A stretch of 64,000 bases of DNA. It comes from Jiangella rhizosphaerae (lineage in GTDB: Bacteria; Actinomycetota; Actinomycetes; Jiangellales; Jiangellaceae). The notes beneath the pieces are model-generated. The model was not told where the DNA came from. It did no database searches and saw only the letters and a list, made by a program, of their open reading frames with translations. Position numbers and translations under genes: made by a program. Within the stretch, counting starts at the first letter, position 1, and each line of letters starts with the position of its first letter. Location of the stretch: contig NZ_QUAL01000184.1 of the NCBI RefSeq assembly GCF_003579925.1, positions 1 to 64,000 on the forward strand, given 5' to 3'. This document shows, one piece after another, positions 1 through 8,915 of the stretch.

Positions 1-913
1 GGGGTCCCCGCCGGCGCCGGCCCGCCCGACCGCCCGCCGGGCACGACGGCGCGCCCGGCAGACGGCGGGCTGGTTGTTCGCCGCGCCCGCCATCGTGGCG
101 TACGCGAGCTTCGTCCTGTGGCCGATGGGCCTGACCGTCCAGTACTCGCTGTACCAGTGGAACGGCATCGGCGCGTCGACGTGGGTCGGCTTCGACAACT
201 ACCGACGGGTCTTCACCGACCCCGAGCTGTTCGACACCATCCTCCACGCGTTCGAGCTCATCTTGTACTTCTGCGTGGTCCCCGTGGCGCTGGGACTGGC
301 GATCGCCAACACCATCCGGCGCATCGCCACGACGCGGCTCGCCCTCGTCGCCCGGACGGTCATCTTCATTCCCCAGGTCATCCCGCTCGTCGCGGCCGGG
401 ATCACCTGGAGCTGGCTGCTCGCCTCCGACGGCCTGGTCAACCAGGTCCTGTCCGCCGTCGGGCTCGGGGGCGTCACCCGGGCCTGGCTGGGCGACTTCG
501 GCACCGCGCTGCCCGCCGTCGGGGTCATCGGGGCCTGGGTGCTGCTGGGCCTGTGCACGCTGCTGCTCCTCGCCGGCATGAGCAAGATCGACCCGGCGCT
601 GTACGAGGCGGCGCGGATCGACGGTGCCGGGCCGCTGCGGGAGTTCTTCTCGATCACCGTGCCGAGCCTGCGTCAGGAGATCGGCGTCTGCGTCACCGTG
701 ACCGTCATCGCGGCGCTGGCCAGCTTCGACATCATCTACATCTCGACCCAGGGCGGTCCTGGCAACTCGACGATGGTTCCCGGCCTGGAGATCTACCGGC
801 AGGCGTTCTTCAACCGCGAGGTCGGAATCGCCTCCGCGCTCGCCGTCGTGCTGATGGTCCTCGTGCTGGCCTGCGTGCTTCCCATCCAGCGACTCACCCG
901 GGAGGCCTCGTGA
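1..913 (+). CDS. CUT1-type sugar ABC transporter permease (MalF-like), 5' end outside window
   Basis: Inner-membrane subunit of a carbohydrate ABC importer. The frame is open to the first base of the window, so the true start lies upstream or at the edge; a TTG at 74 falls inside the first membrane segment and is unlikely to be the start. A basic stretch is followed by a first helix (WLFAAPAIVAYASF), several further hydrophobic segments and the cytoplasmic EAA loop (EAARIDGAG) that docks on the ATPase. The 3' end overlaps the next permease as GTGA. No binding protein or ATPase is visible; a binding protein may lie upstream. The fructokinase and GH68 genes downstream suggest sucrose or fructo-oligosaccharide as substrate (inference). 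Confidence 0.9.
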   Translation, partial: GSPPAPARPTARRARRRARQTAGWLFAAPAIVAYASFVLWPMGLTVQYSLYQWNGIGASTWVGFDNYRRVFTDPELFDTILHAFELILYFCVVPVALGLAIANTIRRIATTRLALVARTVIFIPQVIPLVAAGITWSWLLASDGLVNQVLSAVGLGGVTRAWLGDFGTALPAVGVIGAWVLLGLCTLLLLAGMSKIDPALYEAARIDGAGPLREFFSITVPSLRQEIGVCVTVTVIAALASFDIIYISTQGGPGNSTMVPGLEIYRQAFFNREVGIASALAVVLMVLVLACVLPIQRLTREAS

Positions 914-1734
914 TCGTCGGACGCCGCGAGGCCTGGACCGGCCGGCTGTTCCTCGTCGCTCTGATGGCGGTGACCATCATCCCGTTCGTCAGCCTGTTCG
1001 TCACCGCGCTGCACCCGTCGGGGAGCTATCCCCTCGGCCTGCAATGGCCCGACGACCCGCAATGGGGCAACTTCGCCGAGGCCTTCCGAGTCTCGAACAT
1101 GAGCGCGCTGCTGGAGTCCAGCGCGCTGATCGTGGCCGGGGTCGTGCCCGTCGCGCTGCTGCTGGGCACGATGGCGGGATTCGCCATCGGCCATCTGCGG
1201 ATCGCCGGCCGCCGGGCGTTGTTCCTGCTGTTCGTGTTCGGCCTGACGCTCCCGTACGAGGGCATCGTCACCCCGCTCTACTACCAGATGCGCGACCTCG
1301 GGCTGCTGAACACCCGCTGGGCGATCGTCCTGCCGCTCATCGGGCTGTTCATGCCGTTCGCCGTCTTCTGGATGCGCGCCCACTTCATCAACGTGCCCGA
1401 CGAGATCTCCGAGGCCGCGGAGATGGACGGCGCGAACGTGTGGCAGCAGTTCTGGCGGATCCACGTGCCGCTGGCCATGCCCGCCATCTCGTCGCTGGCC
1501 ATCCTCATGTTCCTGTGGACCTGGAACCAGTTCCTGCTCGCCATCGTCCTCGTCGACGATCCCACGCGTCGGACGATGGCCGGGGCGCTGGGCGCCTTCC
1601 AGGGCCAGTGGGGCACGAACATCCCGCTGCTCTGCGCGGGATCGCTGCTCATCCTGGCGCCCACCCTCCTCGTGTTCCTGGTCTTCCAACGCCGATTCGT
1701 CGCCGCCCTCCTCCAGGGCTCAGTGAAGGGGTGA
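910..1734 (+). CDS. CUT1-type sugar ABC transporter permease (MalG-like)
   Basis: Second membrane subunit of the same importer, 274 residues, the usual MalG length. The GTG start at 910 overlaps the stop of the preceding permease (GTGA), which decides the start and implies translational coupling. About six hydrophobic helices are visible, with the EAA loop (EAAEMDGAN) near residue 163 and the typical C-terminus ending in GSVKG. It is followed 30 bp later by a fructokinase, so transport and phosphorylation of a fructose-containing sugar are probably co-transcribed. Family assignment is firm; substrate is inferred from neighbours only. Confidence 0.92.
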   Translation: MIVGRREAWTGRLFLVALMAVTIIPFVSLFVTALHPSGSYPLGLQWPDDPQWGNFAEAFRVSNMSALLESSALIVAGVVPVALLLGTMAGFAIGHLRIAGRRALFLLFVFGLTLPYEGIVTPLYYQMRDLGLLNTRWAIVLPLIGLFMPFAVFWMRAHFINVPDEISEAAEMDGANVWQQFWRIHVPLAMPAISSLAILMFLWTWNQFLLAIVLVDDPTRRTMAGALGAFQGQWGTNIPLLCAGSLLILAPTLLVFLVFQRRFVAALLQGSVKG

Positions 1735-1764
1735 ACGGATGAACCGACCGTCGTGGAGCCCGCG

Positions 1765-2559
1765 ATGACCGCGCGCCCGGCCTTCGGAGGCATCGAGGCC
1801 GGTGGGACGAAATGGGTCTGCGGGCTCACCGACGAGCGGGGTGACCTCGTCGCGACCGACGTCATCCCGACGACGACGCCCGACGAGACCCTCGGTCGTG
1901 CCGTGCGGTTCTTCGCGGGCCACGAGACGATCCGCGCCATCGGCGTCGGCAGCTTCGGGCCGCTCGACCTCGACCCGGCCTCGCCCACCCACGGCTCCAT
2001 CACGACCACACCCAAGCCCGACTGGAGCGACACCGACCTGCTGTCTCCCCTCCGTCAGGCCGTGGGCGTCCCGATCGCACTCGACACCGACGTCAACGCC
2101 GCCGCGCTCGGCGAATGGCGACACGTCGCCGGCGCGGGACTGCACAGCCTGTGCTACATCACCGTGGGGACCGGCATCGGCGCCGGCGCGGTGGTCGGCG
2201 GACGGCTCCTGCACGGCAGCGGTCACCTCGAGTTCGGCCACCTGCGCATCCCGCACGACACCGCCCGCGACCCGTTCCCCGGCAGCTGTCCCCACCACGG
2301 CGACTGCCTCGAGGGGCTCGCCTCCGGCGAGGCGCTGCGGCACCGATGGGGCCGCCCGGCCGAGGACCTCGACGATCCCGCCGTCTGGCACCTGGAGGCC
2401 GAGTACCTGGCACACGCCATCGCCAACGCCGCCTACGCCCTCGCACCGCAGCGTGTCATCGTCGGTGGCGGCGTCGCCCAGCACCCGGCCCTCCTCCCCC
2501 GGCTGCGCGAGCGCCTCGCCAGGGACGCGCTGCGGCAGCAGGCCGTGGTCACGTGGTGA
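1765..2559 (+). CDS. ROK-family sugar kinase, probably fructokinase
   Basis: Predicted cytoplasmic kinase that phosphorylates fructose to fructose 6-phosphate. The N-terminal phosphate loop (GGIEAGGTKW) and the ROK zinc motif (CPHHGDCLEGLASG, near residue 175) match fructokinase/mannokinase members. The glycine-rich second ATP segment (VIVGGGVAQHP) is close to the C-terminus. At 264 residues it is slightly shorter than the usual 290-300. ATG 1765 is preferred over GTG 1753 because GGAG lies six bases before it. Its stop overlaps the start of the GH68 gene, so fructose released by that enzyme is the likely substrate. Confidence 0.85.
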   Translation: MTARPAFGGIEAGGTKWVCGLTDERGDLVATDVIPTTTPDETLGRAVRFFAGHETIRAIGVGSFGPLDLDPASPTHGSITTTPKPDWSDTDLLSPLRQAVGVPIALDTDVNAAALGEWRHVAGAGLHSLCYITVGTGIGAGAVVGGRLLHGSGHLEFGHLRIPHDTARDPFPGSCPHHGDCLEGLASGEALRHRWGRPAEDLDDPAVWHLEAEYLAHAIANAAYALAPQRVIVGGGVAQHPALLPRLRERLARDALRQQAVVTW

Positions 2560-3713
2560 GCGGTCGCCGGCCGGCACGGTGGACCGCACAGCACGTCGGC
2601 CGCATCGTCCACGCCCCCGGCGCCACCGCTCCGGTCATCGTGGCGCCGCTCCCCCGGGTGCTGCCCGGCCACGACGTCTGGGACATGTGGCCGGTCCAGG
2701 AGGACGACGGCTCGACCGCGGTAGTCGACGGCGCCGAGCTCTGGATGGCGCTCGCCGCACCCGCCGGCGGCCACCCCGAGGGGCGGCACGACCGGGCCCG
2801 CCTGCGCCTGCTGACCCGCCTGGACGGGCGATGGACCGATCGGGGCGACGTCTTCGCGCCGGGTGCGTCCTTGGGCAGCCGGGAGTGGTCCGGCTCGGCG
2901 GTCCGCCGCGCCGACGGCTCGGTCTCGACGTTCTACACCGCCGCCGGGCTGCGGGGCACTGAGCCGCCGACCTTCCACCAGCGGGTGGCCGAGGCGCGCG
3001 CCGAGCTGGTCAGCGACGCCGACGGCATCCGCCTGACCGGGGACACCGAGCACCGCGAGGTCCTGCGCGCGGACGGCCCGCACTACCTGCCGGCGGACGA
3101 GGTGGACGGAGGGCCGGGCCGGATCCGCGCGTTCCGTGATCCGTACCGGTTCCGCGACCCCGCCGACGGCCGCGAGTACCTGCTCGTCGCCGCGTCGGTG
3201 CCCTGGCGCGACCGGTTCATGGGCGCGATCGCGCTCGCCGCCGCCACCGCCGACGGCTGGGAGCTGGGCCCTCCTCTCCTGGTCGCCGACGGCGTCAACC
3301 ACGAGATCGAACGGCCACACATCGTCGTCCACCGATCGCGCTACTACCTGTTCGTCTGCACCACCCGGCAGGCGTTCCACCCCGCCGGCGGCGCGCCCAC
3401 CGGTCTGTACGGATTCGTCGCACCCGCGATCGACGGCCCGTACGAACCCCTCAACGGCTCCGGGCTGGTCCTCCGGAACCCGCCCGAGCAGCCATACCAG
3501 GCCTACGCCTGGCTCGTCCTCCCCACCCTCGACGTCCACAGCTTCGTCGACTACCTCGGCCCCGGCGGCGAGGATCCGCGGCACGCCTCCGCGGAGGAGG
3601 CGCGTGCCCGGTTCGGCGGGACCTTCGCTCCCGTGCTCGACCTCGCCATCGACGGGACCAGCACCGTGGTCCGAGCACCCAGCGAGCGGGAGCAGGTGGA
3701 GAGTCTGAGGTGA
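2556..3713 (+). CDS. GH68 family beta-fructofuranosidase/levansucrase-like enzyme, no signal peptide
   Basis: Five-bladed propeller hydrolase acting on sucrose or fructans. The three GH68 catalytic motifs are present: nucleophile Asp43 in VWDMWP, stabilising Asp195 in FRDP and acid/base Glu252 in ERPH; EWSGSA near residue 110 is also typical. The protein has 385 residues and starts directly at the catalytic domain with no signal peptide, unlike secreted levansucrases of 420-500 residues, so it probably hydrolyses an imported sugar in the cytoplasm. GTG 2556 overlaps the fructokinase stop (GTGA). Last gene of the operon; a stem-loop follows at 3782. Hydrolase versus transfructosylase cannot be decided from sequence. 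Confidence 0.85.
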   Translation: MSGRRPARWTAQHVGRIVHAPGATAPVIVAPLPRVLPGHDVWDMWPVQEDDGSTAVVDGAELWMALAAPAGGHPEGRHDRARLRLLTRLDGRWTDRGDVFAPGASLGSREWSGSAVRRADGSVSTFYTAAGLRGTEPPTFHQRVAEARAELVSDADGIRLTGDTEHREVLRADGPHYLPADEVDGGPGRIRAFRDPYRFRDPADGREYLLVAASVPWRDRFMGAIALAAATADGWELGPPLLVADGVNHEIERPHIVVHRSRYYLFVCTTRQAFHPAGGAPTGLYGFVAPAIDGPYEPLNGSGLVLRNPPEQPYQAYAWLVLPTLDVHSFVDYLGPGGEDPRHASAEEARARFGGTFAPVLDLAIDGTSTVVRAPSEREQVESLR

Positions 3714-3781
3714 CGGCCCACCTCGGCGGCGTCATCGGAACCTCATGGCGCCACGGCACCGCCACGGTCATCTTCTTCTGA

Positions 3782-3817
3782 ACCACGTGACTCCCGGCGA
3801 TCCTCGCCGGGCGTGGT
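3782..3817 (+). terminator. Stem-loop terminator after the GH68 operon
   Basis: An 8-bp perfect stem (CCCGGCGA / TCGCCGGG, loop TCC) sits inside outer arms ACCACG / CGTGGT, 68 bp after the GH68 stop. There is no T-run, as is usual in high-GC actinobacteria. It may serve both convergent operons. Confidence 0.55.
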
Positions 3818-3861
3818 CGTCAGGATGTCGGCATCGTCGTCACGATGTCGGCGGCCGCTGC

Positions 3862-3929
3862 CTTGGCACGCCGAAGTGCTCCACAAACCGGGCCTATCCG
3901 GCACGGATGGTCACTCTCGGCGAGCCAAG
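3862..3929. repeat. 68-bp palindromic intergenic repeat, copy 1
   Basis: Bounded by CTTGGC and GCCAAG. The terminal 13 bases pair with the far end with one mismatch. It is the same length as the copy at 16142-16209 and matches it at roughly 53 of 68 positions, with the ends and the TCACTCTC-GCGAGCCAAG block best kept. Confidence 0.7.
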
Positions 3930-4236
3930 CTCATGCACGCCGCCGATCGGGACATCCGCGGTGGCTCGTCAGTGCTGTCTCGGGTCAGGTCGTCACGGTG
4001 ACGTCGCCGACGAGCCGAGCGGCCGTGACGGCGTGGCCGCGGCGTGCGTCGTCACCACCATGGCGCCGACGTCGGTATCGAAGGCGGCGGGCTGACACTC
4101 GCCGCCGTCTCTCGGCCCCGCGACGGCCGCTCTCGTTCGCCGGCCCACTGGACTGGACGACCGTGACGACGGCTCTGGCCGAGCAGGAGCCGCTACGCTA
4201 CGGGCGCGACCTCCGGAAGCGGCCCGCACCTGACCG

Positions 4237-5967
4237 TCAGTGCGACTCGCGGGGCACGGCCGCGCCCCGGGAGCCGACCAGGAAGTCGAAGTCGGCGCCG
4301 CGGTCGGCCTGCAGCACGTGCTGGGTGTACAGCCAGCCGTATCCGGTGCCCTCGGCCGGCTCGGGCGGCTTCCACGCCTCGCCGCGCCGCCGCAGCTCGT
4401 CGTCGTCGACGTTCAGGGTGAGCGTGCGGGCGGGGACGTCGAGGGTGACGGTGTCGCCGGTGCGCACCAACGCCAGCGGCCCTCCGACCGCCGACTCCGG
4501 CGCGACGTGCAGGACGACGGTGCCGTAGCCGGTGCCGCTCATGCGGCCGTCGCAGATGCGGACCATGTCGGTGACGCCGGCGCGCAGCAGCTTCGTCGGG
4601 ATGGGCACGTTGGCCACCTCGGGCATGCCCGGGTAGCCGCGCGGCCCGGCGCCGCGGATGACGATGACGTCGTCGGCGGCGACGTCGAGGCCGGGGTCGT
4701 CGCAGACCTCGTGGTAGGCCTCGGGCGTGTCGAAGACGACGGCGCGGCCGGTGTGCCGCAGCAGCGCCGGCGACGCCGCGGACTGCTTGACGACGGCGCC
4801 GCCCGGCGCCAGGTTGCCACGCAGCACCGCCGTGCCGGAGCCGGCCGGCTGCAGCGGCTCGGAGAGCGGGCGGATCACCTCGCGGTTCCAGCACTGCGCC
4901 GACGCCACGTTCGCCCCCATGGAGCGCCCGGTGACGGTGAGCGCGTCGCCGTCGAGCAGCCCGGCCTCGGCCAGCTCGCGCAGGACCACCGGCAGGCCGC
5001 CGGCGTAGCAGAAGTCCTCCATGAGGAACCGGCCCGACGGCATGAGGTCCACCACCGTGGGCACCGGCCGGGCCAGCTCGTCGAAGTCGTCCAGCGACAG
5101 CTCGACCCCCAGCCGTCCGGCGATCGCCAGCAGGTGGATGATCGCGTTCGTCGACCCGCCGATGGCCGCGTTGGCCCGGATCGCGTTCTCGAACGCGGCG
5201 CGGGTCATGATCGCGCTCGGGCGCAGGTCCTCCTCCACCATCGCCACGATGCGCCGGCCGGCCTCCTGCGCCACCTCGAACCGGCGCATGTCCACGGCCG
5301 GCCACGTCGCCGAGCCCGGCAGCTGCATGCCCAGCGCCTCGGCCATGCAGGCCATGGTGGACGCGGTGCCCATCGTCATGCAGTGGCCGTTGGACCGGGC
5401 CATGCAGCCCTCGGCCTCGAAGACCTCCTCCTGGGTCATCCGGCCGGCCTTGAGGTCCTCCTCGAACTTCCACACATGCGTGCCCGAGCCGACGTCCTGG
5501 CCGCGGAACTTGCCGTTGAGCATGGGCCCGCCGGTGACCATGACGGCCGGCAGGTCGACGCTGGCCGCACCCATGAGCAGGCCCGGCGTGGTCTTGTCGC
5601 AGCCGGACAGCAGCACCACGCCGTCCAGCGGGTTCGCCCGGATCAGCTCCTCGGCCTGCATGGCCAGCAGGTTGCGGTAGAACATCGCGGTCGGCCGGAT
5701 CAGCGTCTCGCCGGTGGCCATGACGGGGAACTCCAGCGGGAAGCCGCCGGCCTGCCAGACCCCGCGCTTCACGGCCTCGGCGACGCGGTTCAGGTGCGCG
5801 TTGCACGGCGCCAGCTCCGACCAGGTCGACGCGATGCCGATGACCGGCCGCCCGTCGAACATCTCGGCGCCGAACCCCTGGTTGCGCATCCAGGACCGGT
5901 AGATCATGCCCGACCGGCCGGCGGCGCCGAACCACGCGCGGCTGCGGCGGATGCCGTCGCCGGCCAT
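4237..5967 (-). CDS. IlvD/Edd-family sugar-acid dehydratase (L-arabinonate/xylonate type)
   Basis: Iron-sulfur dehydratase that removes water from an aldonate to give a 2-keto-3-deoxy acid. Cluster-ligand cysteines are Cys55 (LAPCNAH), Cys123 (SGCDKTTPG) and Cys196 (GHCMTMG). The 576-residue length fits pentonate dehydratases. ATG 5967 shares one base with the upstream GH5 stop (TGATG), which fixes the start. It is the last gene of an operon with a GH51 arabinofuranosidase, so L-arabinonate is the favoured substrate. No arabinose dehydrogenase or lactonase lies beside it, so the pathway is incomplete here. Branched-chain IlvD is unlikely given the context. Confidence 0.85.
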   Translation of the reverse strand: MAGDGIRRSRAWFGAAGRSGMIYRSWMRNQGFGAEMFDGRPVIGIASTWSELAPCNAHLNRVAEAVKRGVWQAGGFPLEFPVMATGETLIRPTAMFYRNLLAMQAEELIRANPLDGVVLLSGCDKTTPGLLMGAASVDLPAVMVTGGPMLNGKFRGQDVGSGTHVWKFEEDLKAGRMTQEEVFEAEGCMARSNGHCMTMGTASTMACMAEALGMQLPGSATWPAVDMRRFEVAQEAGRRIVAMVEEDLRPSAIMTRAAFENAIRANAAIGGSTNAIIHLLAIAGRLGVELSLDDFDELARPVPTVVDLMPSGRFLMEDFCYAGGLPVVLRELAEAGLLDGDALTVTGRSMGANVASAQCWNREVIRPLSEPLQPAGSGTAVLRGNLAPGGAVVKQSAASPALLRHTGRAVVFDTPEAYHEVCDDPGLDVAADDVIVIRGAGPRGYPGMPEVANVPIPTKLLRAGVTDMVRICDGRMSGTGYGTVVLHVAPESAVGGPLALVRTGDTVTLDVPARTLTLNVDDDELRRRGEAWKPPEPAEGTGYGWLYTQHVLQADRGADFDFLVGSRGAAVPRESH

Positions 5968-7367
5968 CAGCGCGTCACCTCCGGTCCCTCGCACGCGTCG
6001 CGGAGGACGTCGGCGAGCGTGCCGCGCACACGGCACTGGTCGAGGGCGAAGGAGTCCGCGAGCCGTTCCGCCTCGTCGGGGGTGACGCCCTGGAACGCCT
6101 TCGCGAAGTCGCCGACCATCGCCTCGGCGAGCATCACGTGCCGCACGTGCCCGTGGATCCACCGCCGCGCGCCCCACGGATAGGGCTGGAAGTCGGGGAA
6201 CTCGCGGTGGAACAGCTCCTCGATGGGCTGCAGGATGTGCCGGATCTCGGCATCGGTCGACCCCCACGAGTCGACGCCGAGGCGCGCCTTCTTCTCGACG
6301 ACCGGCGCCACCCGCCGGGCGTACGGCGAGCCGGGATCGACGGTCACCAGGCCCTGCAGGCCGATGTCCTTGTACGTCCAGAGCGCCCAGCTCGCGTCGT
6401 ACCGGCGATAGATCTCCAGCTGGTCCTGGAGCAGCCGGAGGCGCTGCTCGTCCCGGGCGGGGTCGCCGGTGTACACGGGGCCGAACTCGCCGACCCAGAT
6501 GGGCGTGCCGGTCTGGCGCATGTACTCGGTACGGGCGAGGAAGGTCTTCTCCACGCCGTCGCGGTCGACGTACTCGCCCCTGCTCACCCCGGGGTAGGGA
6601 CCGCCGTCGACGAAGCCGGGCAGGGCGTAGTCGTGGGCGGTGTAGACGCAGTTCGGCAGCGGGTCGCCCAGCTGGTCGAACTGGGTCGAGTAGCGGTTGC
6701 CGTCGAGAAAGAGGATGTGGTCGGGGTCGACGGCGCGGATCGCCGCCTCGAGGCGCCGGTAGAACGGCCCGATGGTCGTGCCCTCGGCGTCGCCGGGCTC
6801 GTTGATCGGGTTGTAGCCGGCCACCCACGCGTTGCCCCGATAGTGCTCGGCCAGCCGCTCCCACAGGTGCACGACGCGGTCCTGGAACTGCCGCTGGCTC
6901 CAGAAGTGGGCCCACTGGGTGGGGTTGTCGCTGTGCCAGTGCTGGTTCTGGGCGCCGGGGACGGCGTGCAGGTCGAGGATCGTGTAGATGCCGTGCCGCG
7001 CGCAGGAGTCGACGACGCGGTCGAGCAGTGCGAAGCCCTCCGGCTTGAGCTCGAACGGCGCCGCGTCGTCCTCGAAGTGGCGGTAGTTGAACGGGATGCG
7101 CACCGAGTTGAGCCCGAGACCGGCCAGCAGCGCGGCGTCGTCGTCGGTGAAGAAGACGGAGAGGAACCGGTCGAAGAACCGCTGGTAGCCCTCGTCGCCG
7201 AGGACGCGTCGCAGCGCCTTGCGCTGCTGCGACTCCGTCCCGGGGTAGCCGGTGATGAAGTTCTCCATGTTCATCCAGCCGCCGAGGCCGACTCCGCGCA
7301 ACACCACGGGCTGGTCGCCTGCGACGATCCGGCTCCCGTCGATCCTGAGCATGGGGACTCCGTTCAT
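5967..7367 (-). CDS. GH5-family beta-glycosidase (cellulase-like), cytoplasmic
   Basis: TIM-barrel retaining glycosidase of 466 residues. Acid/base Glu190 lies in NPINEPG and nucleophile Glu294 in WVGEFGP; the N-terminal RGVGLGGWMNMEN resembles exo-1,3-glucanase-like GH5 members. No signal peptide is present, so it acts on imported oligosaccharides. ATG 7367 overlaps the GH51 stop (ATGA); an alternative ATG at 7352 has GGAG eight bases upstream and would shorten it by five residues. Coupled at both ends to GH51 and the dehydratase. Exact specificity (glucan, xylan or mannan) cannot be assigned. Confidence 0.85.
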   Translation of the reverse strand: MNGVPMLRIDGSRIVAGDQPVVLRGVGLGGWMNMENFITGYPGTESQQRKALRRVLGDEGYQRFFDRFLSVFFTDDDAALLAGLGLNSVRIPFNYRHFEDDAAPFELKPEGFALLDRVVDSCARHGIYTILDLHAVPGAQNQHWHSDNPTQWAHFWSQRQFQDRVVHLWERLAEHYRGNAWVAGYNPINEPGDAEGTTIGPFYRRLEAAIRAVDPDHILFLDGNRYSTQFDQLGDPLPNCVYTAHDYALPGFVDGGPYPGVSRGEYVDRDGVEKTFLARTEYMRQTGTPIWVGEFGPVYTGDPARDEQRLRLLQDQLEIYRRYDASWALWTYKDIGLQGLVTVDPGSPYARRVAPVVEKKARLGVDSWGSTDAEIRHILQPIEELFHREFPDFQPYPWGARRWIHGHVRHVMLAEAMVGDFAKAFQGVTPDEAERLADSFALDQCRVRGTLADVLRDACEGPEVTR

Positions 7368-8872
7368 CCGAGGGTCAGGGCGGTCCACGAGACGGGCGGC
7401 AGCGACACGGTCACCGTACCGTCGCTCAGAGCGGCCGTCGGGTTCGCCACCGGGCGCACGCGGTCCTGCTGCTCCAGCGTGTTGGCGGCGTGCGGGTCCT
7501 TGTCGCTCAGCGTCCACGCGGCGCGGACAGCGACCTCGCCGAGCATCCGGACGTCGATCTCGATCTCCGCCTCCGTCTCCTCGTCGCGGTTCACGAGGAA
7601 CACCGCGGTCGCACCGCTGCCGGCGTCGTGCGTCGCGACCGCGTCGACGACCGTGACCTCGCCGTGCCGAGCCGAGGTGTAGGTGGGGCTGTCCAGCTTG
7701 ACCTCCAGTGCCTCGCCGCGCGCCAGGCGCGAGGTGAGCGCGAACGGATGGAACGTGGTCTGCCGCCAGGCCGGTCCCCCCGGCTCGGTCATGATGGGCG
7801 CGATGACGTTCACCAGCTGCGCCAGGCTGGCCGACGTCACCCGGTCGGCGTGCCTGATCAGCGAGATGAGCAGGTTGCCGAAGACCACCGCGTCCATCAC
7901 CGAGTAGGTGTTCTCCAGCAGCCGGGGCGCGATCGGCCAGTCGTCGATGCGCGTGTGCCGCTCGCCGCGGTAGCGCGACTGGTACCAGACGTTCCACTCG
8001 TCGAAGGAGATGTACATGGTCTTCGTACTGCGCCGCTCGGCCTTGACGTGGTCGGCGGTCGCAGCGACGGACTCGATGAAGCGGTCCATGTTCGCCGCCG
8101 AGGCGAGGAAGCTGGCGTAGTCGCCGTCCTTCGGCTCGTAGTAGGCGTGGCACGAGATGTAGTCGACGTCGTCGTAGGTCGCTTCGAGCACCGTCCGCTC
8201 CCAGCTGCCGAACGTCGCCATCTGCGCGCTGGAACTGCCGCACACGACCAGCTCGAGGCCGGGATCGACCTGCCGCATGGCCCGGGCGGTCTTGCCGGCG
8301 AGGCTCGCGTACTCCTCGGCCGTGCCGTGGCCGAGCTGCCACGGGCCGTCCATCTCGTTGCCCAGGCACCACATCCGGATGTCGTGCGGCTCCGGCGTGC
8401 CGTTGGCGATGCGCAGGTCGGACAGGCGGGTGCCCGACGGGACGTTGGCGTACTCGAGGACGTCCAACGCCTCGTGGACGCCGCGCGTGCCGAGGTTCAC
8501 GGCGTACATGAGCTCGCTGCCCACCTTGCGCAGCCAGGCGGCGAACTCGTCCAGCCCGATCTCGTTCGTCTCGATGGAGTGCCAGGCCAGATCCAGTCGG
8601 CGCGGCCGCTGCTCGCGCGGCCCGATCCCGTCCTCCCAGCGGTAGCCGGACACGAAGTTGCCGCCGGGATAGCGGATGGCGGTGACGCCGAGCTCCCGGA
8701 CCAGCGCGATGACGTCCTCGCGGTAGCCGTTCTCGTCGGCGGTCGGATGGCCGGGCTCGTAGATGCCGTCGTACACACCGCGCCCGAGGTGCTCGACGAA
8801 CGAGCCGAAGAGGCGGCGGTTGACGGTGCCGACGGTGAAATAGGGGTCGATGGTCAGATGAGCGCGGGTCAT
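7364..8872 (-). CDS. abfA: GH51 alpha-L-arabinofuranosidase
   Basis: Releases arabinose from arabinoxylan- or arabinan-derived oligosaccharides in the cytoplasm. Acid/base Glu173 lies in CLGNEMDGPW and nucleophile Glu292 in FDEWNVWY, the GH51 signatures. YPGGNF near residue 72 and the C-terminal beta-sandwich are also typical. The 502-residue length is standard and there is no signal peptide. The start is 43 bases after the permease stop and the 3' end overlaps the GH5 gene. It is the clearest indicator that the ABC importer upstream carries arabinose-containing oligosaccharides. Confidence 0.93.
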   Translation of the reverse strand: MTRAHLTIDPYFTVGTVNRRLFGSFVEHLGRGVYDGIYEPGHPTADENGYREDVIALVRELGVTAIRYPGGNFVSGYRWEDGIGPREQRPRRLDLAWHSIETNEIGLDEFAAWLRKVGSELMYAVNLGTRGVHEALDVLEYANVPSGTRLSDLRIANGTPEPHDIRMWCLGNEMDGPWQLGHGTAEEYASLAGKTARAMRQVDPGLELVVCGSSSAQMATFGSWERTVLEATYDDVDYISCHAYYEPKDGDYASFLASAANMDRFIESVAATADHVKAERRSTKTMYISFDEWNVWYQSRYRGERHTRIDDWPIAPRLLENTYSVMDAVVFGNLLISLIRHADRVTSASLAQLVNVIAPIMTEPGGPAWRQTTFHPFALTSRLARGEALEVKLDSPTYTSARHGEVTVVDAVATHDAGSGATAVFLVNRDEETEAEIEIDVRMLGEVAVRAAWTLSDKDPHAANTLEQQDRVRPVANPTAALSDGTVTVSLPPVSWTALTLG

Positions 8873-8915
8873 GATCCTCTTATCGGTCGACGGACGGGCA
8901 ACGACGTGCGCCGGC

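Larger units (their letters stand above)
3714..4236. other. Intergenic region between convergent genes
   Basis: This 523-bp gap separates the convergent GH68 and dehydratase genes. It holds a stem-loop (3782-3817) and one copy of the 68-bp palindromic repeat (3862-3929). Short reading frames here have no start signals and no recognisable protein similarity. I see no other gene. Confidence 0.6.

Noticed and set aside
3745-4095. 116-codon frame between GH68 and dehydratase genes
   Set aside because: It spans the palindromic repeat and has no start signal or motif.
4240-6183. 647-codon plus-strand frame opposite the dehydratase
   Set aside because: Its protein has no domain motifs, only biased Arg/Gly/Ala/Val composition; it mirrors a gene with intact cluster cysteines.
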